From Akkermansiaceae bacterium UBA6138 (GTDB taxonomy: Bacteria > Verrucomicrobiota > Verrucomicrobiia > Verrucomicrobiales > DEV007), in contig DIVG01000034.1 in NCBI GenBank assembly GCA_002422425.1, positions 1 to 50,691 on the forward strand: a stretch of DNA of 50,691 bases, in the 5' to 3' direction. Of the stretch, positions 18,158 through 26,632 are shown one piece after another; the first letter of the stretch is position 1; each line of letters opens with the position of its first letter. The notes below the pieces were generated by a model. The model saw only the letters and a program-made list of their open reading frames with translations, was not told the origin of the DNA and ran no database searches. A program made the position numbers and the translations under genes.

Positions 18158-19276
18158 ATGAATCTCCAGTCAGTCACCCTCTTCGGCCGCGAGCTGAGTC
18201 ACGGGAATTTACACACCCTCTTTTTTGCCGGACTCGCGACAGTCGCCCTGATCTGGGTCTTCTTCGCCGTAAAGCGAGGGGACAGGCTTTTCCCCACGAT
18301 CGGCCTCGCGGCCGCTTTCGTGACTCTCTTTTACCTTACTTCACCCTTCGCCACCGACGCTGCCCGCTGGTGGATCGCAAGCGGTATCGTTCTTGTCGGG
18401 CTGATTTCCCTCCGACTGTGCCGGGATCGCGTCTGGAAGCCGCTCTTCATCGCCACCGCCCTCGTTATCGTTCTTGTCGGAGTGCTTCTCACCTCCACCT
18501 CGGTGAACCTCCTTTCCTTCGAAAACTCGCTCGACAACGGGCTCACCTTTTACCTCCTCAGCTGTCTGACCTGGCTCGTCATCCGGGTCGTGATCCCGCG
18601 AACGCGGGGCAAACAGCAGGCAGTGCAGGTCGCCGGACTCACCGTCGTTATCTCCCTGACCATGTTCATCGTCGCGGCGGTGTGGTGGCGCGAAGCGATC
18701 GACGAGCACGCCCTAACCGACACTCCGATCGCGACCACACTTGCCGAACTTGAGCGGTTCAGCGCCGAACCCGGGGGAAAACGCCGCCACGGCGTCATCG
18801 CTGCCGGTTTCGTCGGCGCTCCCCCACCCCGCGCCCGAGAGGCTTCGGAGACGATCGAAACGCTCGCGCGGCATTCCGGCCGAGGGCCTCACGGAGCGGG
18901 AGGCAATGGCCCTCTTTTCCCGGACCGGTTCGTGGTCACGCTCTTCGACGGAGCGACCATCACGGTTGCCGGAATCACCTCGCCCCGGCAAGCCCACAAT
19001 TGGCCCGAGGCCGGTCCTGATCGGCATCAGCATCTCCTCCGTTACAGCGACCCTGTCGTGATCTGGGCCGAACCCGGCCCCGATCCCGCCTCCCTCGTAA
19101 GAACCCGCGTTATAGCCTACGGCACGCCCGTGAATTTCAGGGAGGATTTTCTCAGTGACCTCATCAAAACCTCGAGAATCATTAGCTGGATCGCGATCCT
19201 CTGCGCCTTCGTCGCTCTCGTCCCGCTCGCTTTCGGAGTGCAACATCTGCTGCTGCATCGTCGAAGCCTGAATTGA
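18158..19276 (+). CDS. Uncharacterised membrane protein with a periplasmic domain
   Basis: A 372-residue protein I do not recognise. Residues ~20-200 hold about six hydrophobic helices. A soluble, probably extracytoplasmic part (~205-340) contains a NGPLFPDRFVVTLFDGATITV strand-rich section, and one more helix (~340-362) precedes a basic tail. A longer frame opens at 18104, but the first 18 residues look non-coding, so the ATG at 18158 is chosen. It stands between the EF-hand gene and a c-type cytochrome on the same strand with gaps of 138 and 45 nt. No function is proposed. Confidence 0.65.
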   Translation: MNLQSVTLFGRELSHGNLHTLFFAGLATVALIWVFFAVKRGDRLFPTIGLAAAFVTLFYLTSPFATDAARWWIASGIVLVGLISLRLCRDRVWKPLFIATALVIVLVGVLLTSTSVNLLSFENSLDNGLTFYLLSCLTWLVIRVVIPRTRGKQQAVQVAGLTVVISLTMFIVAAVWWREAIDEHALTDTPIATTLAELERFSAEPGGKRRHGVIAAGFVGAPPPRAREASETIETLARHSGRGPHGAGGNGPLFPDRFVVTLFDGATITVAGITSPRQAHNWPEAGPDRHQHLLRYSDPVVIWAEPGPDPASLVRTRVIAYGTPVNFREDFLSDLIKTSRIISWIAILCAFVALVPLAFGVQHLLLHRRSLN

Positions 19277-19321
19277 TTGCGAAGGAGAAAATCCGGCTTA
19301 CCTTGACGATCCCCGAAAGTC

Positions 19322-19747
19322 ATGAATCTCCGTCGATACCGGATTCTTTTCTGCCTCGCTATTACTCCACTGCTCCCGCATTCCGGGCGGAGTGAAGAGA
19401 CCGTAAAAGTGTCGTTTCAAGAGACCATTCGTCCCCTGCTACTCGAAAAATGCGTTCACTGTCACAATCTTAAGACCATGCCCGACCGGGTCAGCTTCGA
19501 ATCCTCCGGGCTCGCCTTCATCCGCAACGCCGCCGGTCAGGGCATAATTGTTCCGGGGAAACCCGACGAGAGCCTCATCGTAACAGCCCTCGAAACGCCC
19601 CAGATTCATGAGAAGGCCATGCCTCTCGTCGGGAGGCGGCCTAACGTCGACGAGATCGCCCTGATTCGCCGCTGGGTCGCCGAAGGTGCCGACTGGCCCC
19701 CGGGGAACGCCGGGAAAATTAAACCCCGCTTCAAAGCCGCTGAATGA
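19322..19747 (+). CDS. Small exported c-type cytochrome-domain protein
   Basis: A 141-residue periplasmic protein: signal peptide (about 1-24), then a single haem c site CVHCH (44-48) and a plausible axial Met in EKAMPLVG (M100). The layout, with haem site followed by PDRVSFES, VPGKPDESL and IRRWVAEGADWPPG, is that of the planctomycete-type cytochrome c domain (PSCyt1), normally found at the N-terminus of large DUF1549/DUF1553 proteins but free-standing here. Probably a soluble electron carrier. Its TGA stop overlaps the ATG of the RlpA gene by 4 nt (ATGA), which predicts translational coupling. Confidence 0.8.
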   Translation: MNLRRYRILFCLAITPLLPHSGRSEETVKVSFQETIRPLLLEKCVHCHNLKTMPDRVSFESSGLAFIRNAAGQGIIVPGKPDESLIVTALETPQIHEKAMPLVGRRPNVDEIALIRRWVAEGADWPPGNAGKIKPRFKAAE

Positions 19748-20229
19748 AGTCACTGCCTTGGAAAACCACCCGGCACCTGCTGTCACTCGGAGTGATCCCG
19801 TTGTGCCTCTTCGCCGCTTGTGACTCCAGCACTATCGGAAGCACCGCCACCACGGAGGTCCCGTCAGTGACCGTGCGCCGAATCGATGACGGTTCCCATC
19901 CCGGGTATCTCAAAAGCGGCCAATCCTTCAGTGGCATCGTCTCATGGTATAGCGTCAAGACGAATGGAGGCACCACCACTGCAAGCGGTGAGCGCCTTTC
20001 GGACTCGGGCGATACCGCCGCCCATAAGACACTCCCCTTCGGCACCATGGTAAAGGTGACCAACCTCTCGAACGAGCGTTCCGTCATACTGCGTATCAAC
20101 GACCGCGGCCCCTTCACGAAGGGCCGTGTACTCGATGTCTCAATCGGCGCGGCGAAAAAACTCGACTTCGCCGGGCGCGGCATCACCCGCTGCCACGTCG
20201 AGGTCCTCCGTCCCGTCGAAGAAGACTAG
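19744..20229 (+). CDS. rlpA: RlpA-like double-psi beta-barrel lipoprotein
   Basis: A 161-residue RlpA-family protein. The leader ends in LFAAC (C26), a near-canonical lipobox. The double-psi beta-barrel contains SGIVSWYSVKTNGGTTTASGE, the HKTLPFGTMVKVTNL block and INDRGPFTKGRVLDVS with the conserved catalytic-type Asp. RlpA proteins cleave or bind denuded peptidoglycan glycans at the septum. No SPOR domain follows, so septal targeting is not obvious. The start overlaps the stop of the cytochrome gene (ATGA), so both are made from one transcript. Confidence 0.85.
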   Translation: MKSLPWKTTRHLLSLGVIPLCLFAACDSSTIGSTATTEVPSVTVRRIDDGSHPGYLKSGQSFSGIVSWYSVKTNGGTTTASGERLSDSGDTAAHKTLPFGTMVKVTNLSNERSVILRINDRGPFTKGRVLDVSIGAAKKLDFAGRGITRCHVEVLRPVEED

Positions 20230-20237
20230 CCCGCCTC

Positions 20238-20573
20238 TCAGAGACCAACGACAGCCAGAGACTCGGAGATCCGGCCGACCGCGAGGACGACAGCGGGATG
20301 GTCTTCCTCCCAATGATTAAGGCTCTCTTTCAACTCCCGCCACTTTCCGGCAAGGCCACGATGGCCGTCGATGCCGGTGCTCCCGAGGGAATCGGCCGTC
20401 GATCTTACGACTTTGTGAACCTGATCCGATTCGGGGTGCCTATCAATTTCTTCGATCGCCTCCTCAAGCGTCGTAAGCGCCTCTCTCACCTCGTCATCGA
20501 GGGCGTTCATCGCCAGAAGGGCTTGGCGTATTTCTTCAATTTCTTTTCGCATCTGAATCGGGGAGCTGACCAT
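20238..20573 (-). CDS. DUF4404-like small protein
   Basis: A 111-residue acidic, helical protein. The heptad-like start (EIEEIRQALLAMNALDDEVREAL) and the conserved ending (EDHPAVVLAVGRISESLAVVGL) fit the DUF4404 family, whose function is unknown. Its ATG shares one base with the TAA stop of the upstream cytochrome gene (TAATG), so the two are translationally coupled. Confidence 0.6.
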   Translation of the reverse strand: MVSSPIQMRKEIEEIRQALLAMNALDDEVREALTTLEEAIEEIDRHPESDQVHKVVRSTADSLGSTGIDGHRGLAGKWRELKESLNHWEEDHPAVVLAVGRISESLAVVGL

Positions 20574-21034
20574 TATTTTGTTCCGTAATCGGGCAGAGAT
20601 TCTCGGTAAACCTCATCGAGGAAAGCAACGAGGTCCATCAGCTGGCGTGCGCTCATGTCGTTGGTGAGGTCGGGCATGAGGGGCTCGATGCTCCCCTGCA
20701 CCTCCGCCTTGGTGAGGATAGCTCGGTATTGCTCGGTCACAACGTGTTTGGGGTTGGTAATCGCCGTAATGAGGTCCTGGTAGTTTTTCACAAACCGGAT
20801 CTCATTCGCGAGGGTGAGTTCGAGGCGACGATTGCCCCCGGGGTCGGGGAGTTCTACCTTGTTGACGGAATGGCACTGCACGCAATTCAGCCCGATAAAA
20901 GACTGGCGTCCGGCCTCCGCATCCCCGCCGGGAAACCGGAAACCGGGGGCACTCTTGACAGGATCGGCCGCGATGAGCCCGATAAGAGGCAGGGCAAGGA
21001 AAGAAAGCAGCAAAAAGAGGCAGGGTTTCTTCAT
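20573..21034 (-). CDS. Exported single-haem cytochrome c
   Basis: A 153-residue periplasmic cytochrome: signal peptide 1-23, haem c site CVQCH (51-55), and axial Met candidates M120 (PLMPDLTN) and M127. The YQDLITAITNPKHVV and PLMPDLTNDMSARQL blocks are typical of planctomycete/verrucomicrobial class I cytochromes that often pair with dehydrogenases. The partner here is unknown. It is coupled to the DUF4404 gene and lies 84 nt downstream of coaB on the same strand. The leader lacks a Shine-Dalgarno. Confidence 0.85.
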   Translation of the reverse strand: MKKPCLFLLLSFLALPLIGLIAADPVKSAPGFRFPGGDAEAGRQSFIGLNCVQCHSVNKVELPDPGGNRRLELTLANEIRFVKNYQDLITAITNPKHVVTEQYRAILTKAEVQGSIEPLMPDLTNDMSARQLMDLVAFLDEVYRESLPDYGTK

Positions 21035-21118
21035 GATGAGAGATTTAAGAGGGAGGAGATAACGACTCTTTCATAATGAGACCGGAGGAGCCGTTTGGCG
21101 ACGCAATTATTGTCTTTT

Positions 21119-21760
21119 TCATCGCGGTAGCGGGAGAGCCGCAATCCGTGCGATGAGAATTCCAGCGAGCTCGTCTTTCGAAGCCAGAGGAAGGTCCTCG
21201 CGGGTGCCATCGGCGAAAAAAAGACTGAGCTCATTGACGTCTCGATCAAAGGCAATATCCCGACGGCTCACGTCATTTGCGACAATCAGATCACAGCCTT
21301 TGCGATGCAGCTTATCAACGGCGTGGCGGGCTAGCTCACTTGTCTCCGCCGCAAACCCGACAAGAACGCCGCCGAACCCGAAAACACCCCGGGCACTTCC
21401 CAGAATGTCCCGATTCTTTACCAATCGCAGAGTCAGCTCGTCCGCCGTTTTTTTAATCTTTCCATCGGCCACGGGAACGACGCGGTAGTCGGCCACGGCC
21501 GCACAAAAGATCGCGACATCCGCTTCGGTAATGCGGGCGGCAACACCATCAAACATTTCCTGCGCTGTCTCAACGGGAATGAGAGTCACCCCGTCCGGAG
21601 CCGCGATCGCGACCGGCCCCGAGACGAGCGTGACGGAGTAACCGGCGGCGCGGGCGGCGGCGGCGAGGGCGTAACCCATCTTCCCGGAAGACCGGTTCGA
21701 GAGGTAGCGAACCGGGTCGATCGGCTCGCGGGTGGGTCCGGCGGTGATGAGGAAATGCAT
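21119..21760 (-). CDS. coaB: Phosphopantothenate-cysteine ligase (CoaB)
   Basis: A 213-residue stand-alone CoaB, which joins 4'-phosphopantothenate to cysteine using CTP in coenzyme A synthesis. Signatures are LITAGPTREPIDPVRYLSN, SGKMGYALA, AAVADYRV with the nearby KIKK segment, and VGFAAET. Most bacteria encode CoaB as the C-terminal half of a bifunctional CoaBC; here it is a separate gene 15 nt downstream of coaC. GGAG three nt before the ATG is a weak ribosome site. Confidence 0.92.
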   Translation of the reverse strand: MHFLITAGPTREPIDPVRYLSNRSSGKMGYALAAAARAAGYSVTLVSGPVAIAAPDGVTLIPVETAQEMFDGVAARITEADVAIFCAAVADYRVVPVADGKIKKTADELTLRLVKNRDILGSARGVFGFGGVLVGFAAETSELARHAVDKLHRKGCDLIVANDVSRRDIAFDRDVNELSLFFADGTREDLPLASKDELAGILIARIAALPLPR

Positions 21761-21775
21761 GGTCTCCGATATCCC

Positions 21776-22336
21776 TCAGGTCGGCCGCGAGAGCAGCGTC
21801 TCAATTGCTTCCTCAATACCCTCAATCGGCCAGAGTCGCCCGATGCCCTCGTAACCGCAGGCCAGCAAACCCTCCTCGGGCCCGATAAAATGGACTCCGC
21901 GCCCTTTCAAAGCAGCGACATTCGCCTGCGTTGCAGGGTGCTCCCACATCTTTCCGTTCATTGCCGGAGCAATCAGCGCCGGGGCACGGGTCGCGAGATA
22001 TATCGCCCCCAGGGTGTCGTCCGCAAGGCCGTGGCTGAAGCGGGCGATCACATTTGCTGTCGCAGGGGCCACAACAAAAAGGTCGGCCTTGTCAGCCAGT
22101 TCAATGTGCCCGGGATGCCAGCTCTCCTTTTCATCGTAGAGACTTCCCGTGACCGGCTGGCGCGAGAGCACCTGCAGGGTCAGCGGAGTGATGAACTCCT
22201 GCGCGTCGCGGGTCATCACGACGTGGACCTCGTGCCCGCGTTTTTTGAGCCGGCTCACGAGGTCGGCGGCCTTGTAGGCGGCGATCGATCCCGTCACGCC
22301 GAGGACGATGGTTTTTCCTGAGAGGGTATCAGACAC
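21776..22336 (-). CDS. coaC: Phosphopantothenoylcysteine decarboxylase (CoaC)
   Basis: A 186-residue flavin-dependent decarboxylase for the step after CoaB. GVTGSIAAYKAADLV binds FMN, the active-site His is in SWHPGHIELA, and APAMNGKMWEHPA carries the PxMNxxMW motif. An open frame extends to 22594 but overlaps gmk and looks non-coding there. The real start is the GTG at 22336, giving VSDTLSGKTIVLGVTGS. It overlaps the last 8 nt of gmk (GTGTCTGA), so CoaC translation is probably coupled to gmk. Confidence 0.9.
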   Translation of the reverse strand: MSDTLSGKTIVLGVTGSIAAYKAADLVSRLKKRGHEVHVVMTRDAQEFITPLTLQVLSRQPVTGSLYDEKESWHPGHIELADKADLFVVAPATANVIARFSHGLADDTLGAIYLATRAPALIAPAMNGKMWEHPATQANVAALKGRGVHFIGPEEGLLACGYEGIGRLWPIEGIEEAIETLLSRPT

Positions 22337-22973
22337 CCGCAAAGATCGTTTCTCCCGGGTCTTTACGCAAGCGGCGAGAGCGGCATCGTTCCCCCGTAAG
22401 AATCGCCCGAAAAGTGGCAAAATCGGTCTCCCGATCCGCACTGACGAAGGCGTAGGTATACTCGGCCCAGTGGCGCGACTCCTCTTGCGCGTTCCGCAGG
22501 CGCAAAGCGAGTTGCTCTTCCGTCTCAGTGCCGCGGGAGCGGAGGCGTTTGACGAGTTCGGCCCCCTCGGGCAGAAGGATGAAAATATCGACAAGAGCCT
22601 CCCGCATCACCGGATCAGCGACGCGGCGAACGTGGGCGGCCCCCTGCACATCGAGGTCGAGGAGGACATCGCGCCCCGCCGCGAGGTGGCCAAGGACCTC
22701 ACTTTTCAAGGTTCCATAGAAATTACCGTGAACCTCTGCGTATTCGAGAAATTCACCCCGATCGATGCGGGCTTCGAACGACTCCCGAACCAGGAAAAAA
22801 TAATCAACTCCGTCCACTTCCCCCTCCCGCGGCAGCCGCGTCGTCGCCGAGATGGCGTAAACAGCAGAGGAATCCGTCTCGGAAAAGCGCCGACAGAGCG
22901 TCGTCTTTCCGGATCCCGAAGGGCCCGAGACGACACAAAGGATGCCGCTACGCGGTAGGATGAGGTCACTCAT
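22329..22973 (-). CDS. gmk: Guanylate kinase
   Basis: A 214-residue GMP kinase (GMP + ATP to GDP + ADP). The P-loop is GPSGSGKT (17-24). The GMP-binding region has SATTRLPREGEVDGVDYFF, and the lid is RLRSRGTETEEQ. Length is normal for the family. It lies 88 nt downstream of yicC and overlaps coaC by 8 nt, matching the common yicC-gmk-coaBC order; the rpoZ gene often found between gmk and coaBC is absent. Confidence 0.95.
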   Translation of the reverse strand: MSDLILPRSGILCVVSGPSGSGKTTLCRRFSETDSSAVYAISATTRLPREGEVDGVDYFFLVRESFEARIDRGEFLEYAEVHGNFYGTLKSEVLGHLAAGRDVLLDLDVQGAAHVRRVADPVMREALVDIFILLPEGAELVKRLRSRGTETEEQLALRLRNAQEESRHWAEYTYAFVSADRETDFATFRAILTGERCRSRRLRKDPGETIFAGV

Positions 22974-23061
22974 TGGTCAGGAAAAGTTCCCCACGTAGCG
23001 CGCGAGTCAACAGGGTTCACTGTTTCAACAATACCCTATCGGCTCATCCCGCCGGGGAGGA

Positions 23062-23937
23062 TCACTGGACATTCTGGACCTGCTCGCGGATCTTTTCGAG
23101 TTCGGTCTTCGAATTAACGACACAACGGGCGATCCCGGCATCGTTGGCCTTGCTCCCTATTGTATTAAGCTCGCGATTGATCTCCTGGCAGAGAAAATCC
23201 AGATTCCGCCCCATCGGCTCGTCACTCGCGAGGTAACGGCGCAAGAGCGCGAAATGGCTCGCGAGCCGCGTCAACTCCTCGGTCACATCGCATCGCTCGG
23301 CGAAGAGGGCGATCTCCCGAATCAGCCGCTCGTCATCCAGATTGAAGTCGAGCCCCGTCTCGCTCAGCCGCTTCATCAGATTCTGCCGATGCCCGACCGG
23401 GACGAGCGGCGCGAGAAGGGCGATCTCTTCAATCTCAAGGACGATACTGTCAAGACGCGCCTCGAGATCGGCACGAAGGTGGGCACCTTCCTCTTTCTGC
23501 ATCCTGACAAGCTGTGAAAGGGCCCTCTCAAGAGCAGTCATGAGTGCGTCGCGCACCTCATCCGGACTCGCACCCAGTTCATCGATCTTGAAAATTCCGG
23601 GAGCCCGGAAGAGATCGGCCGCCGTGATACGGGTGTCGATTCCGGCCTCTATAGAGAGCCGTTTTGCAGCCGAGATATACGCCCGGGCGAGTGCTTCATC
23701 CAAAATGAGGCGGTTCTCACTCGCATCGGTGTGGCTTAGCGTAATCTTCGCCCCGATCCGCCCCCGCGAAACAGCCTTCACAAGGAGATTGCGGGCCTCG
23801 GCCTCGAGTTCCATGAGAGCGGCAGGAAGACTCACCGAGATATCCGCCTGCTTGCGGTTCACCCCCGACAACTCCACCTCAACTCTCCAACCGTTGGCCG
23901 CGGCTTCACCGCGACCGAATCCTGTCATGCTGCGCAT
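23062..23937 (-). CDS. yicC: YicC family endoribonuclease
   Basis: A 291-residue YicC protein. The N-terminal MRSMTGFGRGE is diagnostic, and the C-terminal DUF1732 block (DEPMGRNLDFLCQEINRE, then NTIGSKAND) is intact. The family is known to cleave RNA. Length equals the usual 287-295. The second ATG three codons in would also suit; 23937 is kept because it gives the conserved MRSMTG start. Confidence 0.93.
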   Translation of the reverse strand: MRSMTGFGRGEAAANGWRVEVELSGVNRKQADISVSLPAALMELEAEARNLLVKAVSRGRIGAKITLSHTDASENRLILDEALARAYISAAKRLSIEAGIDTRITAADLFRAPGIFKIDELGASPDEVRDALMTALERALSQLVRMQKEEGAHLRADLEARLDSIVLEIEEIALLAPLVPVGHRQNLMKRLSETGLDFNLDDERLIREIALFAERCDVTEELTRLASHFALLRRYLASDEPMGRNLDFLCQEINRELNTIGSKANDAGIARCVVNSKTELEKIREQVQNVQ

Positions 23938-24012
23938 GCCGCAAAGAATAGGCGACTTTCCCTGAAACGGAAGCGGGTAAATGAACCGGGATGCCTCCGC
24001 CCCTTCGGAAAA

Positions 24013-24246
24013 TCAACCCTCGGCGACCTCGCGAATGTCCTCAAGGGCTCCGATAAAATCGTCGAGAAACTCGATCGGAACCATGATAGTATCGCGCCGC
24101 CCCCGCACATCCTCGGTGATCTTGACGAACTGTCCCCGCCCGTTCTCCTTGAGATCGAGAAAGAAAATTTTTCGATCCGCCAGGATTTTTTCCGTGTGAA
24201 TGGGCCTGTCATCGCCCCCCCGCCTGTCCTCGTCTTGCCCAGTCAT
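24013..24246 (-). CDS. PUR-alpha-like (DUF3276) nucleic-acid-binding protein
   Basis: A 77-residue protein matching the short bacterial PUR domain: TEKILADRKIFFLDLKENGRGQ (beta strands), FVKITEDVRGRRDTIMVP and an EFLDDFIGALEDI helix. In spirochaetes and Bacteroidetes such proteins dimerise and bind single-stranded DNA or RNA. CGAGG about 9 nt before the ATG is one of the few plausible ribosome sites in the window. It precedes yicC (75-nt gap), so it probably leads the yicC-gmk-coaCB run. A plus-strand overlapping frame here is a shadow. Confidence 0.75.
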   Translation of the reverse strand: MTGQDEDRRGGDDRPIHTEKILADRKIFFLDLKENGRGQFVKITEDVRGRRDTIMVPIEFLDDFIGALEDIREVAEG

Positions 24247-24415
24247 TGTCGCGTGCCTCGTGAGACAAACCCGGAGTCCCTCCCGGCCCCCGTGTGCTCA
24301 CGTTATCTCATATCATTACAACAATTCGAATCAAGTCACCTCGATAGCGTGATGGCGACGAATTTTTTTGTAACAAAAAGCGGAATACGTGATCAATGGA
24401 CTCTACTTGCGGTCT

Positions 24416-24443
24416 TTGCCGTTTTGAAAAACGGGGCTAAACT
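24416..24443 (+). promoter_or_regulatory. Candidate tatC promoter overlapping a dyad
   Basis: TTGCCG (24416-24421) and TAAACT (24438-24443), 16 nt apart, resemble -35 and -10 boxes. An initiation point near 24450 would give a leader of about 22 nt to the tatC ATG. A perfect dyad CCGTTTT-GA-AAAACGG (24419-24434) fills the spacer and could be an operator. Confidence 0.35.
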
Positions 24444-24472
24444 TGAGGCCCTTTTGTTTTTCGGCCACCACC

Positions 24473-26203
24473 ATGCTCAAGACTGCTTTCACGAAACTGT
24501 TCAAGATCCGGGAACATGCCTCACGTGCCCGCCCCGGCGCGGACGAAGGCTTTGATGCGCACGAAAAGCCGTTTCTCGACCATCTTGAGGACCTGCGCCA
24601 TACCCTCATGAAGATCTGCGGGACCCTCGCGGTCTCGACGATTGCCTGTTTCGCTTTCCACAAGCAAATCTTCGAGCTTGTCCAGGTGCCGGCGAAGATG
24701 AAGCTCGCGGAGATCTCTCCCGGGGTCAGTCTCTATGACAAACTGGAGCTCGTCACCCTGGCCCCACCGGAGTTCATCATTCTGATGTTGAAAATCTCGT
24801 TTCTGAGTGGGCTCATCATCACTTTTCCCTTTACCATCTATTTCCTCTTTCAATTCCTTCTTCCGGGGCTGCGGCAGGCGGAGAAACGGGCTATCATCCC
24901 GGGGGCGGCGATCGGATTCGTCCTTTTTCTTTTGGGTGCTTCTTTTGCCTTTTACGGGGCCGCGCCCATTGCCCTCAGGTATTTTTATGTGTTCGAAAAT
25001 GAGAGGATAGGCAATCTCGATCCCGCTCTCGAGGCGCTGAAAAAGCCGATCGGCGAGTTGCCTCTGGTCGGATTTGACGGGGAGCGAATCCCGCCCGTCG
25101 GCACTGTCGTCGAAACGCCCGCACCGTCGACGCCCAACGCCGAAGCGCCTCCCCCGAAGTCCTCTCTCGATCCGGAGTTGCGCGGTGAGATACGACAATA
25201 CATTATGGAGACGTTCACTACTGCGGAGGGGGCCAATTTTGCCCTTCGCTACGATCAGGACCGGGATAAGCTTGTCCTCGTCGCGGCGAAGGGCGGGAAG
25301 AGTTCCTATCAGATCGGAAAGTACATCGGCTTTATTACCCAGCTAGTCCTCGTCTTCGGGATCAGCTTCCAGATGCCGGTGGTCGTGACCATTCTCGTGA
25401 AACTGGAGTTGCTCACCGCCCGGGTCATGCGCGAGACGCGAACCTATGCCTGGATTGTCATTCTCGTCACCGCCGGAATCGTCACCCCCCCCGATCTTCT
25501 AACGCTGGGTCTTCTCGGCGGGCCGCTCATCTTCCTCTACGAGATTTGCATCATCATCGCCACATTCGTGGAAAAGGCCCGCGCCAGAAAAGAGCGGTCC
25601 GAGGCGGCCGCCCGTCAAACCCGTCTCGAACGGCTCTACTCGAAGCCGTCGGCCGATCTCAGCGAAGAGGAAAAGGCGGAGATCCACCGGGCCGAGATCG
25701 AACAATATGAGCGCGAGCACGCCAACCTTTATCTAGAAGACTCCGGGCACGTCTCACGCGACAGCCTGCACGGTGACGGCCATGATCACGATCACGAGGG
25801 CGGCCATGGAAGCATCCAGCATGACGAGAGCTGGCACGCCGACGGCCATTACTGGCACGAGTCCCAAGATCCCCATGCGGCGATGGAGAGCGATCACGCC
25901 GAGCCCGAGGACTTAAAGCCCGGCGATGCCGCGAAAAGTGCCGCAAAAGATGATGACGGCGAGAACGGGCCCGACGATCACCATTACAGTGAAAATCATG
26001 AAAGCTGCATCCCCGATGGTCCCGTCGTTGATCTGAACCACGCGACGCTTGAGGAACTTACCTCCCTGCCCGGAATTGGACCGAAGATGGCGCAGACCAT
26101 CATCGAGAATCGTCGCTACGAGACCTTTGACGATCTCGAGCGAGTCCCCGGTCTGGGGCCGGAGAAAATCCGCCGGATCACCGACAGGGTCATGCTGGGA
26201 TGA
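24473..26203 (+). CDS. tatC: TatC translocase with periplasmic insertion, His-rich tail and C-terminal helix-hairpin-helix domain
   Basis: A 576-residue TatC-based protein, more than twice the usual ~250 residues. The TatC core is clear: PFLDHLEDLRHTL with the Tat-signal-binding Glu (E39), helices at ~50-64, 100-128 and 142-165, then after an insertion 283-305, 325-340 and 345-365, with VTPPDLLT between the last two. Residues ~176-280, which topology places in the periplasmic loop between helices 3 and 4, are a Pro-rich linker plus a small folded-looking segment. After helix 6 comes a charged coil (370-415), a region with 15 His between 426 and 509, and a ComEA-like (HhH)2 domain (517-576: LNHATLEELTSLPGIGPKMA and VPGLGPEKIRRI). 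By TatC topology the tail is cytoplasmic. A TTG at 24443 would add ten residues; the ATG is preferred. Confidence 0.9.
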   Translation: MLKTAFTKLFKIREHASRARPGADEGFDAHEKPFLDHLEDLRHTLMKICGTLAVSTIACFAFHKQIFELVQVPAKMKLAEISPGVSLYDKLELVTLAPPEFIILMLKISFLSGLIITFPFTIYFLFQFLLPGLRQAEKRAIIPGAAIGFVLFLLGASFAFYGAAPIALRYFYVFENERIGNLDPALEALKKPIGELPLVGFDGERIPPVGTVVETPAPSTPNAEAPPPKSSLDPELRGEIRQYIMETFTTAEGANFALRYDQDRDKLVLVAAKGGKSSYQIGKYIGFITQLVLVFGISFQMPVVVTILVKLELLTARVMRETRTYAWIVILVTAGIVTPPDLLTLGLLGGPLIFLYEICIIIATFVEKARARKERSEAAARQTRLERLYSKPSADLSEEEKAEIHRAEIEQYEREHANLYLEDSGHVSRDSLHGDGHDHDHEGGHGSIQHDESWHADGHYWHESQDPHAAMESDHAEPEDLKPGDAAKSAAKDDDGENGPDDHHYSENHESCIPDGPVVDLNHATLEELTSLPGIGPKMAQTIIENRRYETFDDLERVPGLGPEKIRRITDRVMLG

Positions 26204-26557
26204 TCACTGGTGCTTTTTGATGAAGCCTTTGAGCTTGGCCGCGTTCATAAAACCGGTCGAGCGCCCGACGACTTTGCCGTCTTTCACCGCCACGACGGTG
26301 GGGAGCAGTTCAACCTTGTAGGTCTCGGCAAGGCCGGGATTTTTGTCCACGTCGATGGACTGGAAGGCCACGGAAGAACCAAACTCTTTCGAAACGGTGT
26401 TGAAGATGGGCTTCATTTTCTGACAGGGACCGCACCAGTCGGCTTCGAATTTCAGGATCTTGAGCGATTCCGATTCCGCCCCGGCGGGCACGGAAAAGAG
26501 CGTAGCGAAAGCGATCACGGGGATAGCGAGGAAGAAGGAGCGTTTTTTCATGATCAT
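26204..26557 (-). CDS. Exported thioredoxin-like protein
   Basis: A 117-residue thioredoxin-fold protein with a signal peptide (about 1-27) and the active site WCGPC (41-45); the cis-Pro is in LLPTVVAV. It probably works in the periplasm in disulfide exchange or cytochrome c maturation. The ATG at 26551 (MKKRSFF) is an equally good start. TATCCT ends 4 nt (or 10 nt from the second ATG) upstream and there is no Shine-Dalgarno. Its stop codon abuts the tatC stop on the other strand (TGATCA), leaving no intergenic base. Confidence 0.88.
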   Translation of the reverse strand: MIMKKRSFFLAIPVIAFATLFSVPAGAESESLKILKFEADWCGPCQKMKPIFNTVSKEFGSSVAFQSIDVDKNPGLAETYKVELLPTVVAVKDGKVVGRSTGFMNAAKLKGFIKKHQ

Positions 26558-26632
26558 TTTAAGGATAGGGGGAAAAGGAACTGGTGTCTTTCCGCTATTG
26601 GACGAAGCGGGTGCGGGGTTCTTTCAAAAATT

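Noticed and set aside
24301..24360. Possible tRNA (TTCGAATCAAG)
   Set aside because: The flanking bases cannot form an acceptor or T stem.
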